64,000 nt of DNA from Coptis chinensis. Taxonomy: Eukaryota > Streptophyta > Magnoliopsida > Ranunculales > Ranunculaceae. Of this stretch, positions 21,826 to 32,819 are shown piece after piece. The stretch spans positions 10,124,001 to 10,188,000 of the forward strand of contig CM027380.1 in NCBI GenBank assembly GCA_015680905.1. The letters are read 5' to 3'. Position numbers and translations under genes: made by a program. How positions within the stretch are numbered: position 1 is the stretch's first letter; each line of letters starts with the position of its first letter. The notes under the pieces were generated by a model. It was given only the letters and a program-made list of their open reading frames with translations, did no database searches and had not been told where the DNA came from.

Positions 21826-21892
21826 GGGGACTCGAATCAAGGAAGTTTCCCAATTTCGAAACGCCTTATACCAACTACGCTGGGTTTTTGGC
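21826..21892 (-). ncRNA. Second tRNA-like A/B box pair, opposite strand
   Basis: On the minus strand GTAGTTGGTATAAGG (21864-21878) fits an A box and GATTCGAGTCC (21828-21838) fits a B box. It converges on the plus-strand pair 45 bp away. It may be a second SINE head or a degraded tRNA copy. Confidence 0.4.
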
Positions 21893-22430
21893 TTTAGAAA
21901 TATTTATGGACATATTTCTATTTACCTCGCAAAACGGACCGGGCCCTCTATAAATGTGATAGAAATAGAAATAGTTTTAAAGGAGGGTAAATATAGGGGC
22001 TATATAGAAGCTGCATTGGAATCCCATTTTTGTATTGTTTCTTTAAATTTGAAGATAGAGGGCCATATCAAGGTCCCATTGGTGATGCCCTTAGAGATCA
22101 AATTTGGAAATTTTATTTTTTTGGTATCAGAATTTTGTGATCGAGATTAGTGTCCTGTACTCCTATTTCTATTTATTGACCTACATTCCAAATTCTACGT
22201 GACCAGGATCAGTATCCATGTCAAAGTGTCTAAGTACGTGCCCTATGTCGAAGTGGTCCTATGGTCAAACAATTAGAGTTCAAGTTAGAAGTAACTACAG
22301 CTAATCGAAATCAGTCAGTGTCCTATCTCTAATAATTAGAAATTTAGAAGTAATTAAAATTTCTAGTTGATTGAAATTCTTTTTAGAAGTCATATTTATC
22401 TTTATCACTATTGAAAATTTACTATATGCA
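21893..22430. other. No recognisable gene
   Basis: AT-rich sequence. One plus-strand frame (21755-22150) crosses the tRNA-like boxes and has no domain I recognise. Confidence 0.5.
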
Positions 22431-22435
22431 CTGGG

Positions 22436-23275
22436 ACCAGGCGGCGAGAAAACTTATCAAGGGAAGGAACATAAAAAATTTCAATGGAGCGACGAAGGCA
22501 GGAACATATATAAAAAAATTCAATGGAGCGACGAAGGCCAACGCAGAGGAAGAATGCGATAAAGCGTAGTAAAGTGTAAGCACATCCCGAGACCAACATT
22601 GTAATTGTAAGTTTATATTTTGAAGTTTGTAAGTTTTCAACACAAAACGAAAATAGAGGAAAGTGTAACCAGGTTTTGGTGAGTGTGGGCTTCTTAAACA
22701 AATGGGCCAGGCCAGTTAGGCCTCTACGGGCTGACCAACAAAACCAAAGGCCCACGCTCCCGTGAATACCCCAAGTCCCCAACTCCCTCGCAGAGGAAGA
22801 ATGCGATAAAGTGTAGTAAAGTGTAAGTATATCCCGAGACCAACATTGTAATTGTAAGTTTATGTTTTGAAGTTTGTAAGTTTTCAACACAAAACGAAAA
22901 TTAAATAGAGGAAAGCGTAACCAGGTTTTGGTGAGTGTGGGCTTCTTAAACAAATGGGCCGGGCCAGTCAGGGCTCTGCGGGCTGACCAACAAAACCGAA
23001 GGCCCACGCTCCCGTGAATACCCCAAGTCCCCAACTCCCTCGCAGAGGAAGAATGCTATAAAGCGTAGTAAAGTGTAAGTATATCTTGAGACCAACATTG
23101 TAATTGTAAGTTTATGTTTTGAAGTTTGTAAGTTTTCAACACAAAACGAAAATAGAGGAAAGCGTAACCAGGTTTTGGTGAGTGTGGGCTTCTTAAACAA
23201 ATGGAGTCCGGCGGTCGAGGGGCTCTGCTGGTGACCAACAAAACCAAAGGGCCACGCTCCCGTGAATACCCCAAC
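22436..23275 (-). pseudogene. LEA_2 N-terminal fragment with a three-fold ~250-bp tandem repeat (copy E)
   Basis: Three head-to-tail units start at 22542, 22789 and 23041 (periods 247 and 252 bp), each opening with gcagaggaagaatgc. Read on the minus strand, each unit ends in a hydrophobic stretch (LLRFIAFFLCVG in the first) related to the signal anchor of LEA_2 copies A and C. Before the array, 22447-22541 encodes the next part of the domain (SIEIFYVPSLDK) and itself contains a 37-bp duplication (RRSIEFFY / RRSIEIFY). It is therefore a gene start amplified as a repeat, without a full coding sequence. Confidence 0.65.
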
Positions 23276-23790
23276 CACTGTTCTAAAAATCAGTCTAGGC
23301 AGCCATCTAGGCTGTTTCTAGGCGCTAGGCGGTGCCCAACCAACTCGCCTAGGCCCAAGTCGTTTAAAAAATCGTTGGACTGATTAGGCGGCCTCTAGGC
23401 GGTCATCCAGTCAAGTTTTTTTTTGTTTTTTTGAATAATTAAATATCGAAAATTAAAGACCAGTATAGGCTTAAAATTTGAATGAGTTTAAAAGACTAAA
23501 GTCTAATGTAAATTATATGCTACTATAAGAAATGATATGGTTTTATATGAAGTCAATATTCTTCAACTATTACACATTTTTGTAATAAGTATCTTTGTTT
23601 GTATTTATTTTTTGAGTTATGGTAAATGATTTTCTTCATTTCTTGTAGTATAGGTGTGTATTAATATATTTATTATAAGATATATTAGGAAAAAAACACC
23701 GCCTAGCCCGTCTAGGCACTGTTTATAAGGCCTAGGCGCTAGGCACTCTCCCACTGCCCCGACTACCGCCTAGCGTTTTTTAGAACATTG
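23276..23790. mobile_element. hAT-type MITE rich in CTAGGCG words
   Basis: 515 bp, with ends CACTGTTCTAAAAATC and, reversed, CAATGTTCTAAAAAACG. It is flanked by accccaac on both sides (23268-23275 and 23791-23798). The interior has inverted runs of gcctaggcgctaggcg type. The flanking sequence matches the end of the preceding 250-bp repeat unit, so the pre-insertion site can be read. No coding frame. Confidence 0.85.
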
Positions 23791-23798
23791 ACCCCAAC

Positions 23799-24660
23799 TC
23801 CTTCCCCAAGTAGTATAACGGTTGTGGTCGAAGACTCCATTGTTCTATGAAAAACTCTTAGCAATGGTAGACTCAGAGATTAATCACCTATATTAAACAA
23901 AATATATGGCCAAATGACTAAGGCCAAGCATCCAACATTCAGGTTGATATTAAACCATAACCTGTACTATCCAGATACAAGGGGCAGACATGAGACATCA
24001 CACACAAAACCATACGCAAGGGGCATCACCAATCACAAAGACATCATACACAAAACCATACCTGCAATTTGACTATTTATAGCAAACTATTTAAACTATT
24101 CATTAAAAATCAGCAACAACACAAAACCTTAACTCAAAAATTGAAAATTGGAGTGACAAATTGAAAATTATGATTGTAAACACTATTATGCTCTTTGACG
24201 CGTCCTCTCAAACCCCAAGTATGAAAAAGAGGTGATAATTTAAAGAAAATCAAGATAAGAAGATCAAACCCTAGAACCCGAGATCTCCCAACCCATAACC
24301 AAATGAAGAAGAAAAGAGGGAAGGTCAAAAAAGAAAAAGAACATTTTATCGAAGGTGAAGAAATGGTTATTTGAGCACCCCTCTTCGCGAAGCTCTCATC
24401 TGTCGAAAGGGGGAGAGAGTGAAATGTTTTTTTTTTTGCATGGGTGGCAAATCCATTAAAGAAATTTGTGTACAAAATTGTCGTGGAAAAACTTACACAC
24501 CTTCCCCAAAGTAAATTTTGACACCAAAATGATGGCAAATAACAACTTGTGGCAAATCCAAAAAAAAATTGCCACGAGTCAAAAAGCAAATCAAACAGTG
24601 GCAAATAAATGAATAGTGCCATTTATTTGCATTTGCCATGGCAAATGGGGCTATCAAACA
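23799..24660. other. Unassigned repeat-like sequence
   Basis: Contains a short repeated phrase around 23990-24055 (acatcacacacaaaaccata type) and, at 24430-24660, many tggcaaat/atttgcca words ending ggggctatcaaacata, which looks like the end of a MITE. A minus-strand frame at 24134-24622 has no known domain. Confidence 0.4.
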
Positions 24661-24663
24661 TAG

Positions 24664-24890
24664 CTGAGTCTTTAACTTTGAAGGCAAATTATGCCTGAAG
24701 CTCTAGGTGCAAGGGCGATGCACGTAGAAACGAAGCAAAAAACCAGTAGAAAACGCTACATCTGCAAGAACACACTGCTGCTTGTTCACAAAGTTGCTAA
24801 CTTGCACAGTTGCACAGAGGTAGAAGATTTCACCACGCGGCCCTGATCATTAACCGTGACATTACCTTCAAGCGTATTAAGCCTTTTAGG
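24664..24890 (-). pseudogene. LEA_2 C-terminal fragment and 3' UTR (copy D)
   Basis: The minus strand encodes LNTLEGNVTVNDQGRVVKSS, the last strand of the LEA_2 domain, matching copy C (FKGNVAVNDQGRMVKSS), then loses frame near the end. The following sequence down to 24664 matches the 3' flank of copy B (42300-42390) and copy C (44340-44460), including the gcaaattatgcctgaagct phrase. The N-terminal side is replaced at 24890 by foreign sequence. Copy F at 37925-38085 is a possible lost partner. Confidence 0.65.
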
Positions 24891-24934
24891 AGCCGGGCAT
24901 TTTTCTAGCTCTCTTAATATTCCACATCATCAAC

Positions 24935-25200
24935 TCCTATTAAAATGGGAATTACTCTCCTATTGAAAAGAAAAATTCTAACACTTCTAATTAAAACGGA
25001 AATCTTTCTCCTATTATAATTAGAATTCATCCCCTATTGAAATAGAAAAATCTAGCACTTCTAATTAAAACGGGAATCTTTCTCCTATTATAATGGGAAT
25101 TCATCCCCTATTGAAATAGAAAAATTTAGCACTTCTAATTAAAACCAGAATCCTTCTCCTATTAAAAACGAAAATCACACTTCTAAATTAAAACGGGATA
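24935..25200. repeat. ~75-bp minisatellite
   Basis: About 3.5 units marked by acttctaattaaaacgg at roughly 24982, 25057 and 25131, separated by ctcctattataat and cccctattgaaatag blocks. Confidence 0.8.
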
Positions 25201-25430
25201 CGGGATCCCTCCCCTAATTAAAAAACGGGTTTTTAAAACTTAATTGAAACAACAGAGAATGGGCATGAAGCCCAGTGTTCCAATTTAATTACGGAAAAAA
25301 GACACAGACTTTTCTGATTATGTCAAAAGCCCATCCGGTCCATTTGTTTGTAATATTACAAATTTGTCCCTTAAACAGAAATCAAAATTAGACAAATAGA
25401 TAAAAAAGAAATACGCCAATACCAATTAGA

Positions 25431-26462
25431 TTGCAAACAAAAAACCCTAGTTCTCCCAAATTAAACCCAAATTTCAAAATGAAGAACCGTAATGAAGAAA
25501 AAAATAACGATTCAAATGATCATGTGCAAGAAAACACAAAATCTACTCCAAAAAAAAAAAGACAACCAAACGGCAAAAAGGTTAGAACCCAAATTTCATT
25601 AATAGTTTCACCATTTTGATATACTAGGATTTTCATTTTATGAAAAATTGGAATAAATTAGTTAAAACGTGTTGAATTCACTGCAACATGACTAACATGA
25701 GTGTTGCATCTAATATACTATGGTTGATTTGCACTATCACTTACCACTGCAATATGGATGTTGCACTGTTAAATCCCAATGCAACATAGATGTTGCAGTG
25801 TCAAATCCCACTTCAACATGAGTATTTGGGTCGAATACAACATGAGTGTTGTTTGAGGTTTAAATTGGTGATGTTTGTTTGAGTTTTGAGGCATATTTTC
25901 TACTAAAACATCCATGTTACAGTAAAAAAAGCACTGCAACATGAATGTTGCAATGGAAATTTGTTGAAACAAGCTACTAAATCATTAATTTTCTTTTCGG
26001 GGTTATCTATGCGCAAGGGAAGGTCGATGTTGTTGGAAAATCTAAATCTAAATTGAGCCTTCCCAAAACGGCGTATGGATACAACTACATCAACAAGTGT
26101 AAACCCAAAAACAAAAGGCAAAGAAAAGATAGAGGAGAATGGTAAACAAAATTTGGTGAAAATTGACTTGTTGAGTTATAGGTCAAGTTTGAAGTCAATG
26201 GTTGAGATTGTGGATTTGATTAGAGGCAACATAACGGAAGTGCATAAGGAAAAAATGATGGATACACTGTTTGCAAGTCTTTTTAATGTCTTTATTGATA
26301 ATAGGTTGAATGTTAAGACTACAACAAAAGCAAACATTGATGTTTGTTCAGGTTTGGAGACATACTCGGGAGTAGATGATGAGTTTCGTGTTGGGGGTAA
26401 GATTGTTAGATTTACTTCGGAAGACGTTACGTACATTGATTTTTAGGTTGCCTTTGAAAGGG
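25431..26462 (+). pseudogene. Plant mobile-domain/Ulp1-associated type gene, 5' part
   Basis: A lysine/asparagine-rich first exon (25431-25580, ending PKKKRQPNGKK before a GT donor) is followed by a second exon at 26075. The second exon reads MDTTTSTSVNPKTKGKEKI and later RSSLKSMVEIVDLIRGNITE, DTLFASLFNVFIDNRL and GGKIVRFTSEDVTYI, then shifts frame to FRLPLKG near 26445. The pattern 'GG..I.FT.EDV..I.GLP' is shared by plant transposon-linked proteins that precede Ulp1-like protease domains (plant mobile domain or DUF1985 types). The catalytic part is missing because Tat element 2 begins at about 26463. Confidence 0.45.
25680..25965. repeat. Cluster of imperfect TGCAACAT / ATGTTGCA dyads
   Basis: Five short inverted pairs of the type tgcaacat-n-atgttgca occur within 285 bp, near 25681-25709, 25747-25767, 25780-25798, 25815-25852 and 25936-25953. 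They lie in what appears to be the intron of the gene above. Confidence 0.55.
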
Positions 26463-27500
26463 AGCATAGCAACAAGCCTTAGCAGATCAAATGAGGACTC
26501 TCCGAGAATCCTTTACAACGCTCCAACAAGAGAACCAAACTCTTCACGAGCAAACCACCTCCAACACTAACAACGGAACTCCAGACGCAGGTGAGAACAA
26601 CACAGTCACAGCCCTCACCACCACCACCAATCAATGACTAGAAGACTTCGCCTAAAGATTGGAGAAGTCGAGCGAGAAGGCTAGTGCAGCCCAGGTCATT
26701 CATTTCATACAAGGCATCACCATTCACCACTGAGGTCAGGGACAAGCAGCCTTCCTCAGATTTCATCCAACCAAAGTTCCCGTTGTACGACGGTAGCTCA
26801 TGCCCAGGCCAACACATAGCTCGTTTCAGCCAGATCCTCGCGCTCTACAACGCCCCAGACTATGACTACCTGAAGTGCAAGCTCTTTCCAGCCAGCTTGA
26901 AGGACGGAGTGTTAGACTGGTTCTACATGCTCACTCCTGATTCAATCAACAACATCGACAAGCTGGCTAAGACGTTCGTAGTAAAGTTCGTTCATAACAG
27001 AAAGAAACAGGCCAGCCTAGACTCGCTGCTCCAGCTGAAGCAAACACATGGCGAGACAATCTGCGCTTTCCTAGGGCGTTTCAAGAAGGAACTCCTATCA
27101 ATGGAGCCAGGCCTTAAAGATAGCTTTGCAACTTCTGCATTCACTAACGCCTCCTGGGACGACTCGATCTAGCGGGGTCTCTCATGCTTGAACAAGCGGG
27201 AATGCACGGGCGACGTACCCGCGAGTCGACAAGTACATGAAATACAAAGAATGGATGGCCCATCGCAAAGGCAAAGAAGTCCTTGCAGTAAGTGACAAGC
27301 GAGGATCCAAAGAAAGCCATCAGCACTCAAGCAACAACAACAAGGGCAATAGCTCCCAAAAGCCTTCATACTCCCAGAGCGAATTCTCCAACTTCTCCAG
27401 GACGCCAAGCTATATCCTGAAGAAGATATATCAAGCCAAACATCAACAAAGTTATAGCAATATAATGACGTCCATACTGCCACTTCCACAAACTCCACCC
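26463..27500 (+). pseudogene. Gag region (Tat element 2)
   Basis: Fossil gag. The early part is a coiled-coil-like stretch (ADQMRTLRESFTTLQQENQT). The retrotransposon gag core follows at 26684-27172 (FPLYDGSSCPGQHIARFSQ, LKDGVLDWFYMLTPDSI, FVHNRKKQASLDSLLQLKQ, GETICAFLGRFKKELL). Conserved positions match Tat/Athila gag. The tail is rich in S, R and Q. Confidence 0.75.
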
Positions 27501-27949
27501 TTATGACACAGATGAGTGTTGGAGCCTCAAGCACTACCTCCAAAACTTAGTCGAAGAGGGAAAACTAAAAGAGTTCCTACCAGAAAGTGGCCTTAGGCAT
27601 AAGCTGAATGCCAATCGCAACAGAATCAAGAGCCGGAGCCAAGAACGTCTTGCTCGCAGAAGAAGCAGGAGCAGAACAACCCGACGATCTAAATCACAAG
27701 GTCGGTCGTGGCACAATAGGAGATAACACTCCTCCGATCACGATGAGGAAAAGGTAATCAACATGATTACAGACATCTCCAACAACGAGACCTTAGGTCG
27801 TGAAAAGCGCAGGTGTGTAGGTGCACTACAAGAAATCTACCACCTCTCCCACAAAGCTGAGGTGATCACTCCTACCAGCTCTCAAATAACAACCGCAATT
27901 TCATTCACCGAGGAAGACCTAGACAAGGTGTGCCTACCCCACAATGATG

Positions 27950-28250
27950 CCCTGGTAGTTGCACGTCAAAATCAACAGGTGGACACTCAAACAGGTCCTA
28001 ATCGATCTAGGCAGCTCCTTCGACATCCTCTTCTATCAAACTTACAAGGATATGCACCGGCCAGACTCAGTGATGATAGAGTTAAATGCACCACTCTATG
28101 GATTCAACAGAGACCGCACAGATGCCATTGGAGACGTCATCCTACCAGTCTCATTTGGAGAAAAAGAGGACATGGTCAAGACTTCAACACAATTCAGTGT
28201 GATTGATGTCAAGTCATCCTACATTGCCATCTTAGGGCGCAGATAAAATC
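27950..28250 (+). pseudogene. Protease region (Tat element 2)
   Basis: Fossil aspartic protease. The active-site region reads VLIDLGSSFDILFYQTYKDM, and the C-terminal block FSVIDVKSSYIAILGRR matches the F-V-D-S-YN-ILGR motif of Tat proteases. Confidence 0.75.
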
Positions 28251-28388
28251 CACAAGATCCAAACAATTCCATCCACCTTACACCAAGTCTTGTGGTTCCC
28301 TAGACCCTGAGGCATCATGGAGCTCAGGAGTAACCAGTTAGAGGCTCATTGATGCAATCAGGTCAGCACAACAACCACGACCAAAACT

Positions 28389-29290
28389 TTGGTCATCCAA
28401 ACCAAAGACATCCCAAAGCCACAAGATCCTCAAGCTTCCAGCCCTCCAGCACCAGCCCCAGACAAGCTAAAGGAGAAACAAGCACAAATCAAACCTGGAG
28501 AAAAAATCAATTTGGGCACAAATGATGACCCAAAGTTTGTTTATGTAGGGGCTGATTTAGACCCCAAGTTCAATGAGCAACTTGTCAAATTTCTATATCT
28601 CAATAAAGATGTTTTTGCTTGGTCGTATATTGATATGCCAGGAATCGACTTTCAGGTCGCTTGCCAGAAACTAAATGTAGATCCAACGGTAAAACCTATC
28701 AAACAACGACCTAGGAAACTTGCACTCAAATTTCAAAAAGCCATCAATAAAGAGATAGAAAAGCTCAAAAATGTTGGCTTCATTAGAGAAGTCGAGTACC
28801 CGACCTGGCTAGCTAACATCGTAGCCGTTCCTAAGAAAAACGGTCAGGTACGACTCTGCATAAACTTCACTAACGTCAACAAGTATTGCCCAAAGGACAA
28901 TTTTCCCCTACCAAGGATTGATATTATGGTAGATCAAACTTGCGAACATGAACTTCTATCATTTATCGACCCATACATCGGGTACAATCAAATACCACTT
29001 GCAGAGGAAGACCAAGAAAAGATGTCCTTCATCACCAAAAGGAATGTTCTGCTACAACGTCCTACCATTCGGTTTGAAGAACGCCGGTGCGACCTACCAA
29101 AGACTTGTCACAAAGATATTCAAAGACTTGTTAGGCGACACTATGGAAATCTACATAGACGACATGGTAGTCAAAAGCGAAAAGGCTGACGATCACATTT
29201 CTCACCTGAAAGAAGCCTTTGAAAGATTACACCAAAACAAGATGAAGCTTAACCCAGCAAAATAGGTATTTGGAGTAGCCTCAGGGAAAT
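28389..29290 (+). pseudogene. Reverse transcriptase region (Tat element 2)
   Basis: Fossil RT. Visible are the Tat-type approach (LNVDPTVKPIKQRPRKLA), IEKLKNVGFIREVEYPTWLA and VAVPKKNGQVRLCINFTNVN. The YIDDMVVKS active-site block comes later (near 29155-29180). The sequence stops abruptly at about 29290, where a different LTR element begins. Confidence 0.85.
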
Positions 29291-29689
29291 TTAGCCCCTT
29301 TTTGGATCGATATAGCTAGAAATTCAAACCTATATGAAATTATTTTTCACTAGTCACCCCTCTAAGCCTTTCTTTAAACTTTCATAATCCACAATTCCTT
29401 TGCCCTTTTACAAAAACAAAAAAAAAAAAAAAAAAAAAAATAGCCTACCCCTTTTTGAATGAGTTTGAGAATAGAGATGAAGAAAAGAAAAGAGAAAGAC
29501 CTGTGACACCAAGAATTTGTTAGTTGCTTCAAATAAGAAAAAAAAAAGTTTCCATCCAAAGATAAGAAAAATAAATAAATAAATAAAATAAAAAGTTAGA
29601 ACTCCAAAAACAAAATCAAATGAGTCAAAAGCCAAAAGAAAAAGAAAAAAAATGGCTAAGGATGGAAACAAAGTGTAGAAGCAAAGTAA

Positions 29690-29955
29690 GAATAAGGCTT
29701 TCTCTAGTTACATAATATGAAGACTCTATTATCTCAGACTTGTCTTTTTGAATATCCATTTTCTTTCTTCTTAAATTCATCACCTAATCCCCACAACACC
29801 TAATAAAGACCTCTAGCTCAATATGAATAAGGCTTTCTCTAGTTATATAATATGAAGACTCATTATCTCGGACTTGTCTTTTGAATATCCATTTTCTTTC
29901 TTCTTAAATTCATCACCTAATCCCCACAACACCTAATAAAGACCTCTAGCTCAAT
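29690..29955. repeat. ~130-bp tandem duplication
   Basis: Two head-to-tail copies begin aataaggctttctctagtta and end gacctctagctcaat. They are nearly identical, with only small indels and substitutions between them. Confidence 0.85.
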
Positions 29956-30546
29956 TAGAAATAGGTTAGTGTGATAGTAAGTGGTAGATGTGTTTGATCG
30001 ACTTTGGTTTCCTTGTGTGTCATTGAGATTGTAAGGTAAAGTGTGCCCACTGTATACTAGAGTGAGCGAAACTTGAGTGGAAAAATCAGAGTGTTTTTGT
30101 CTTGACATATATGTGAGGACCTACTTAAGGACGATATTCTAAAGTTTCAGAAACGAACCTGTTATTGCATTTCATAGCATAGTTCATTATATATATGTTT
30201 ATCCGTAGATGATTGATTATTATGCACATATTAGCTTAGGTTTTGAATTGATTATTCTGTATTCATTGCTAGTGAGATGTATAGATATCTGAGAAGAAAT
30301 AAGGAAACAATAATTTTATTTCTTAGTCGTTATAGTATAAATGAAGTTTGTGAGTACTTTCTCTGGAAAACTCTCATGAGGTTATAACTCATCCACTAGG
30401 AAATTCCTAGTGGTTTAAGGCCTTATTGTATATAGTCAATGCAATTGCACTCGGCGAAACGAGATTAGTTAGAACTCTATTTTTAGTCACTTATTTTAAT
30501 TTTTCATATTTGCTTGAGGACAAGCAAAATACTGTTTGGGGTGGTT

Positions 30547-31850
30547 TGATAAGAGCCCAAAACTGTAGTTTTTACCCCTTAATAATATTACATTTAGACC
30601 GATTATGTGATTATTAAATAAGAGTTAGTTTTGTTTATGTGCTTTTGTGTATTTCAGGCATTGGAGTCAAATATGTGAAGAAATGTGTCCCTTTTACAAG
30701 AGAAAGGAGCAAAGGTTGGTTGCTAAAAAGTTCTACGGTAAAATCCAAAGTTTCAAGGAGAAAAAGCCTTGTTAAAGCCCAGTCAAAGCTGAAAAGTCAA
30801 AGTCAACGCGGGCAAAAATAGCGCATAAAAGTCAGCATAACTTCCGCAAACCATATCTTTAGACTAGGACCTCAGAATTAGGCCTACCATATGTCAAAAC
30901 GACCGGCTCGGAAAGAGATTTCTAATGGTCTAGGCCTTGGTCCAATCAGAGGAGTGAAAGTGGAAGAAAAGATTGTTGTAGTAATTTCTAATAGAGAAAC
31001 CCTTTTTAGACTTAAGTAATTAGGTTTTGGGCTTGATTTAATGGCCCAAAACATGGCTCCAAAGCCCATACACGAAATTGTAGACCTTGCCCTCTCCTAT
31101 ATAAAGAAGACTAAGACATAACTCTTAGTACTTAGTTATTAATTCATAGACTTAGTTAATTATTCAGTACTTAGTTTTTAATTCTTAGACTCTCTTCCAT
31201 TAAATTAATAAAGCCAATTCATATTGTTTCAATGATGCCTTCTTTTTATTTTTCTATTAATGATAGTCTAATGAATCTGAGCTAAACCTCCACTAGAGGG
31301 GTTGATGAAGACTTGATGTGTTAGTTAGAATTATTGCTTACTCAAGAGTTTCACTCTAACGGTTTGTTTATTCACCATGACAATAAGTTAAACTTCCTCT
31401 CATGCTAATTATTAGTTAGCTAGTTAGAGATGCCATGAATAGTTAGGGATCAAATACTTAATCTTTATTGGTTAGGATTGTAATAATCTACACTAGCATA
31501 TTATGAATCAATCAAGGTGGAATCAAATCCCCCTAATTTCTTCTTCATATTCACATCTTTGTATTTAATTGCCATAGTATAAGTTAGAACATTTTAATTA
31601 GTTCAATCAGCATATTAGTATAATTATAAACCATTACTATCATACTCTCATTGATTTTGTTAGAATTGTTAAATTAGTGAAACTTATCGTCTAAACAACT
31701 AGGAGTGGAACGAATTCTCTACTCCACATATTGCATGATAAACGAGAGTAGAACTTTGATCATTTAGAAAATTCATGCTTTTACTTATTCCTAGCATAAT
31801 TAGTTAAGATTAAGTAAAACAATTGTTTTTACTATTATCCTTACCTATCA
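30547..31850 (+). repeat. LTR, TGATAAG...CCTATCA family
   Basis: 1,304 bp, beginning TGATAAGAGCCCAAAACTG just after a purine tract, and ending ttacctatca. Shared blocks with 56248-57447 include the start, the gtgtatttcaggc region, aaacgaccggctcgga, and a TATA-like sequence (cctatataaagaag, about 31098). Confidence 0.75.
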
Positions 31851-32700
31851 ACTCCATCCCCTGTCCAAACCAAATGAAGGAGAAACATTGGGGCTTTACC
31901 TTACAACTACCGACTTTGCCATTAGGCTCGGTCCTCTTTTCGTGGCGAGGGAGTTGAAAAGCGGTCTACTTCACCGGGAAAACCTCTAGAGGATTTAGAG
32001 AGAAGCATTACTCTCCAATTGAGAAAACAATGTTATCTCTGTTATACTCATTTCGCCAGAAGTTTTTGACCTTACTTTCAGGGGCTCACAACATCAAGGT
32101 CATAATAGATGTACCCATCGTGGCGGTCTTGAGTTCTAACAACAAAAGCGATCCCGCGTGGCCAAATGGGTTGAAGAACTTCGGGAGAGCATCACATCAA
32201 TTTTTTTCCTAGAGCGCCTCACAAAGGCTCGTCGTTCTTGACTTCCCGTCGAAGGCGTCAATAGGAACCCGAGCCCATTACTTCACTACATCAAACAACC
32301 ACCCCAAACACATGGTACCTCTACGTAGATGGAGCTTACAACAACAACGGTGGTGGACTAGAGGCATGTTAACTTCACCGGAAGAACACGGCTACAAAAG
32401 TCAATCAAGATCGATTTATGACATCCAACAACGAAGTGGAATATGAAGCGTTAATCACAGGCCTCCCCTCCGCATGTCACAACAACTGCAAGTCCAAAAA
32501 CTCAAAACTCACAGTGATTCACAGCTAATCGTCAAGCAGATCACCAAAGAATATGTCACAAAGCCAGCAAACCTAGCCAAATGCAGCTCGGTGCGTCAAT
32601 GACATCATCATTTCGTTCAAAATCTTCTCATTGGGAACAGCATTCCTAAGAAGATAGCGGACATGTAGACGACTTGGTTTTCTTAGCCTTGAAAACCTAA
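31851..32700 (+). pseudogene. RNase H region (Tat element 2)
   Basis: The fossil resumes with PLSKPNEGETLGLYL, the linker before RNase H. Then come AHNIKVIIDVPIVAVLSSNN and the RNase H start WYLYVDGAYNNNGGG (near 32312). Tat elements carry this type of RNase H. Badly broken. Confidence 0.7.
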
Positions 32701-32819
32701 GAGGCATGTCCCGATCTGATCTACATTGACATCACGGAGGCCGCCTACTAGCAAGAAAGTGTCAACAGCTTCACGGACTTCTAGCCCTCATCCGAAAAAG
32801 AGATCACTCAATCTTGGAT

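Larger units (their letters stand above)
29291..31850 (+). mobile_element. Nested LTR element, 3' part with one LTR (TGATAAG family)
   Basis: This block interrupts Tat element 2. It has a non-coding internal part (29291-30546) holding poly-A/T runs (near 29418-29440) and a ~130-bp tandem duplication (about 29690-29955). Next come a polypurine-like tract (gtttggggtggt) and a complete LTR at 30547-31850. No 5' LTR is seen, so the element is truncated, and part of the Tat RT/RNase H junction also seems to be missing at this site. The LTR family is the same as the solo LTR at 56248-57447. Confidence 0.7.

Noticed and set aside
24134-24622. 162-codon minus-strand frame rich in F and L
   Set aside because: Composition reflects A/T-rich repeat sequence; no domain, and it crosses a MITE-like end.
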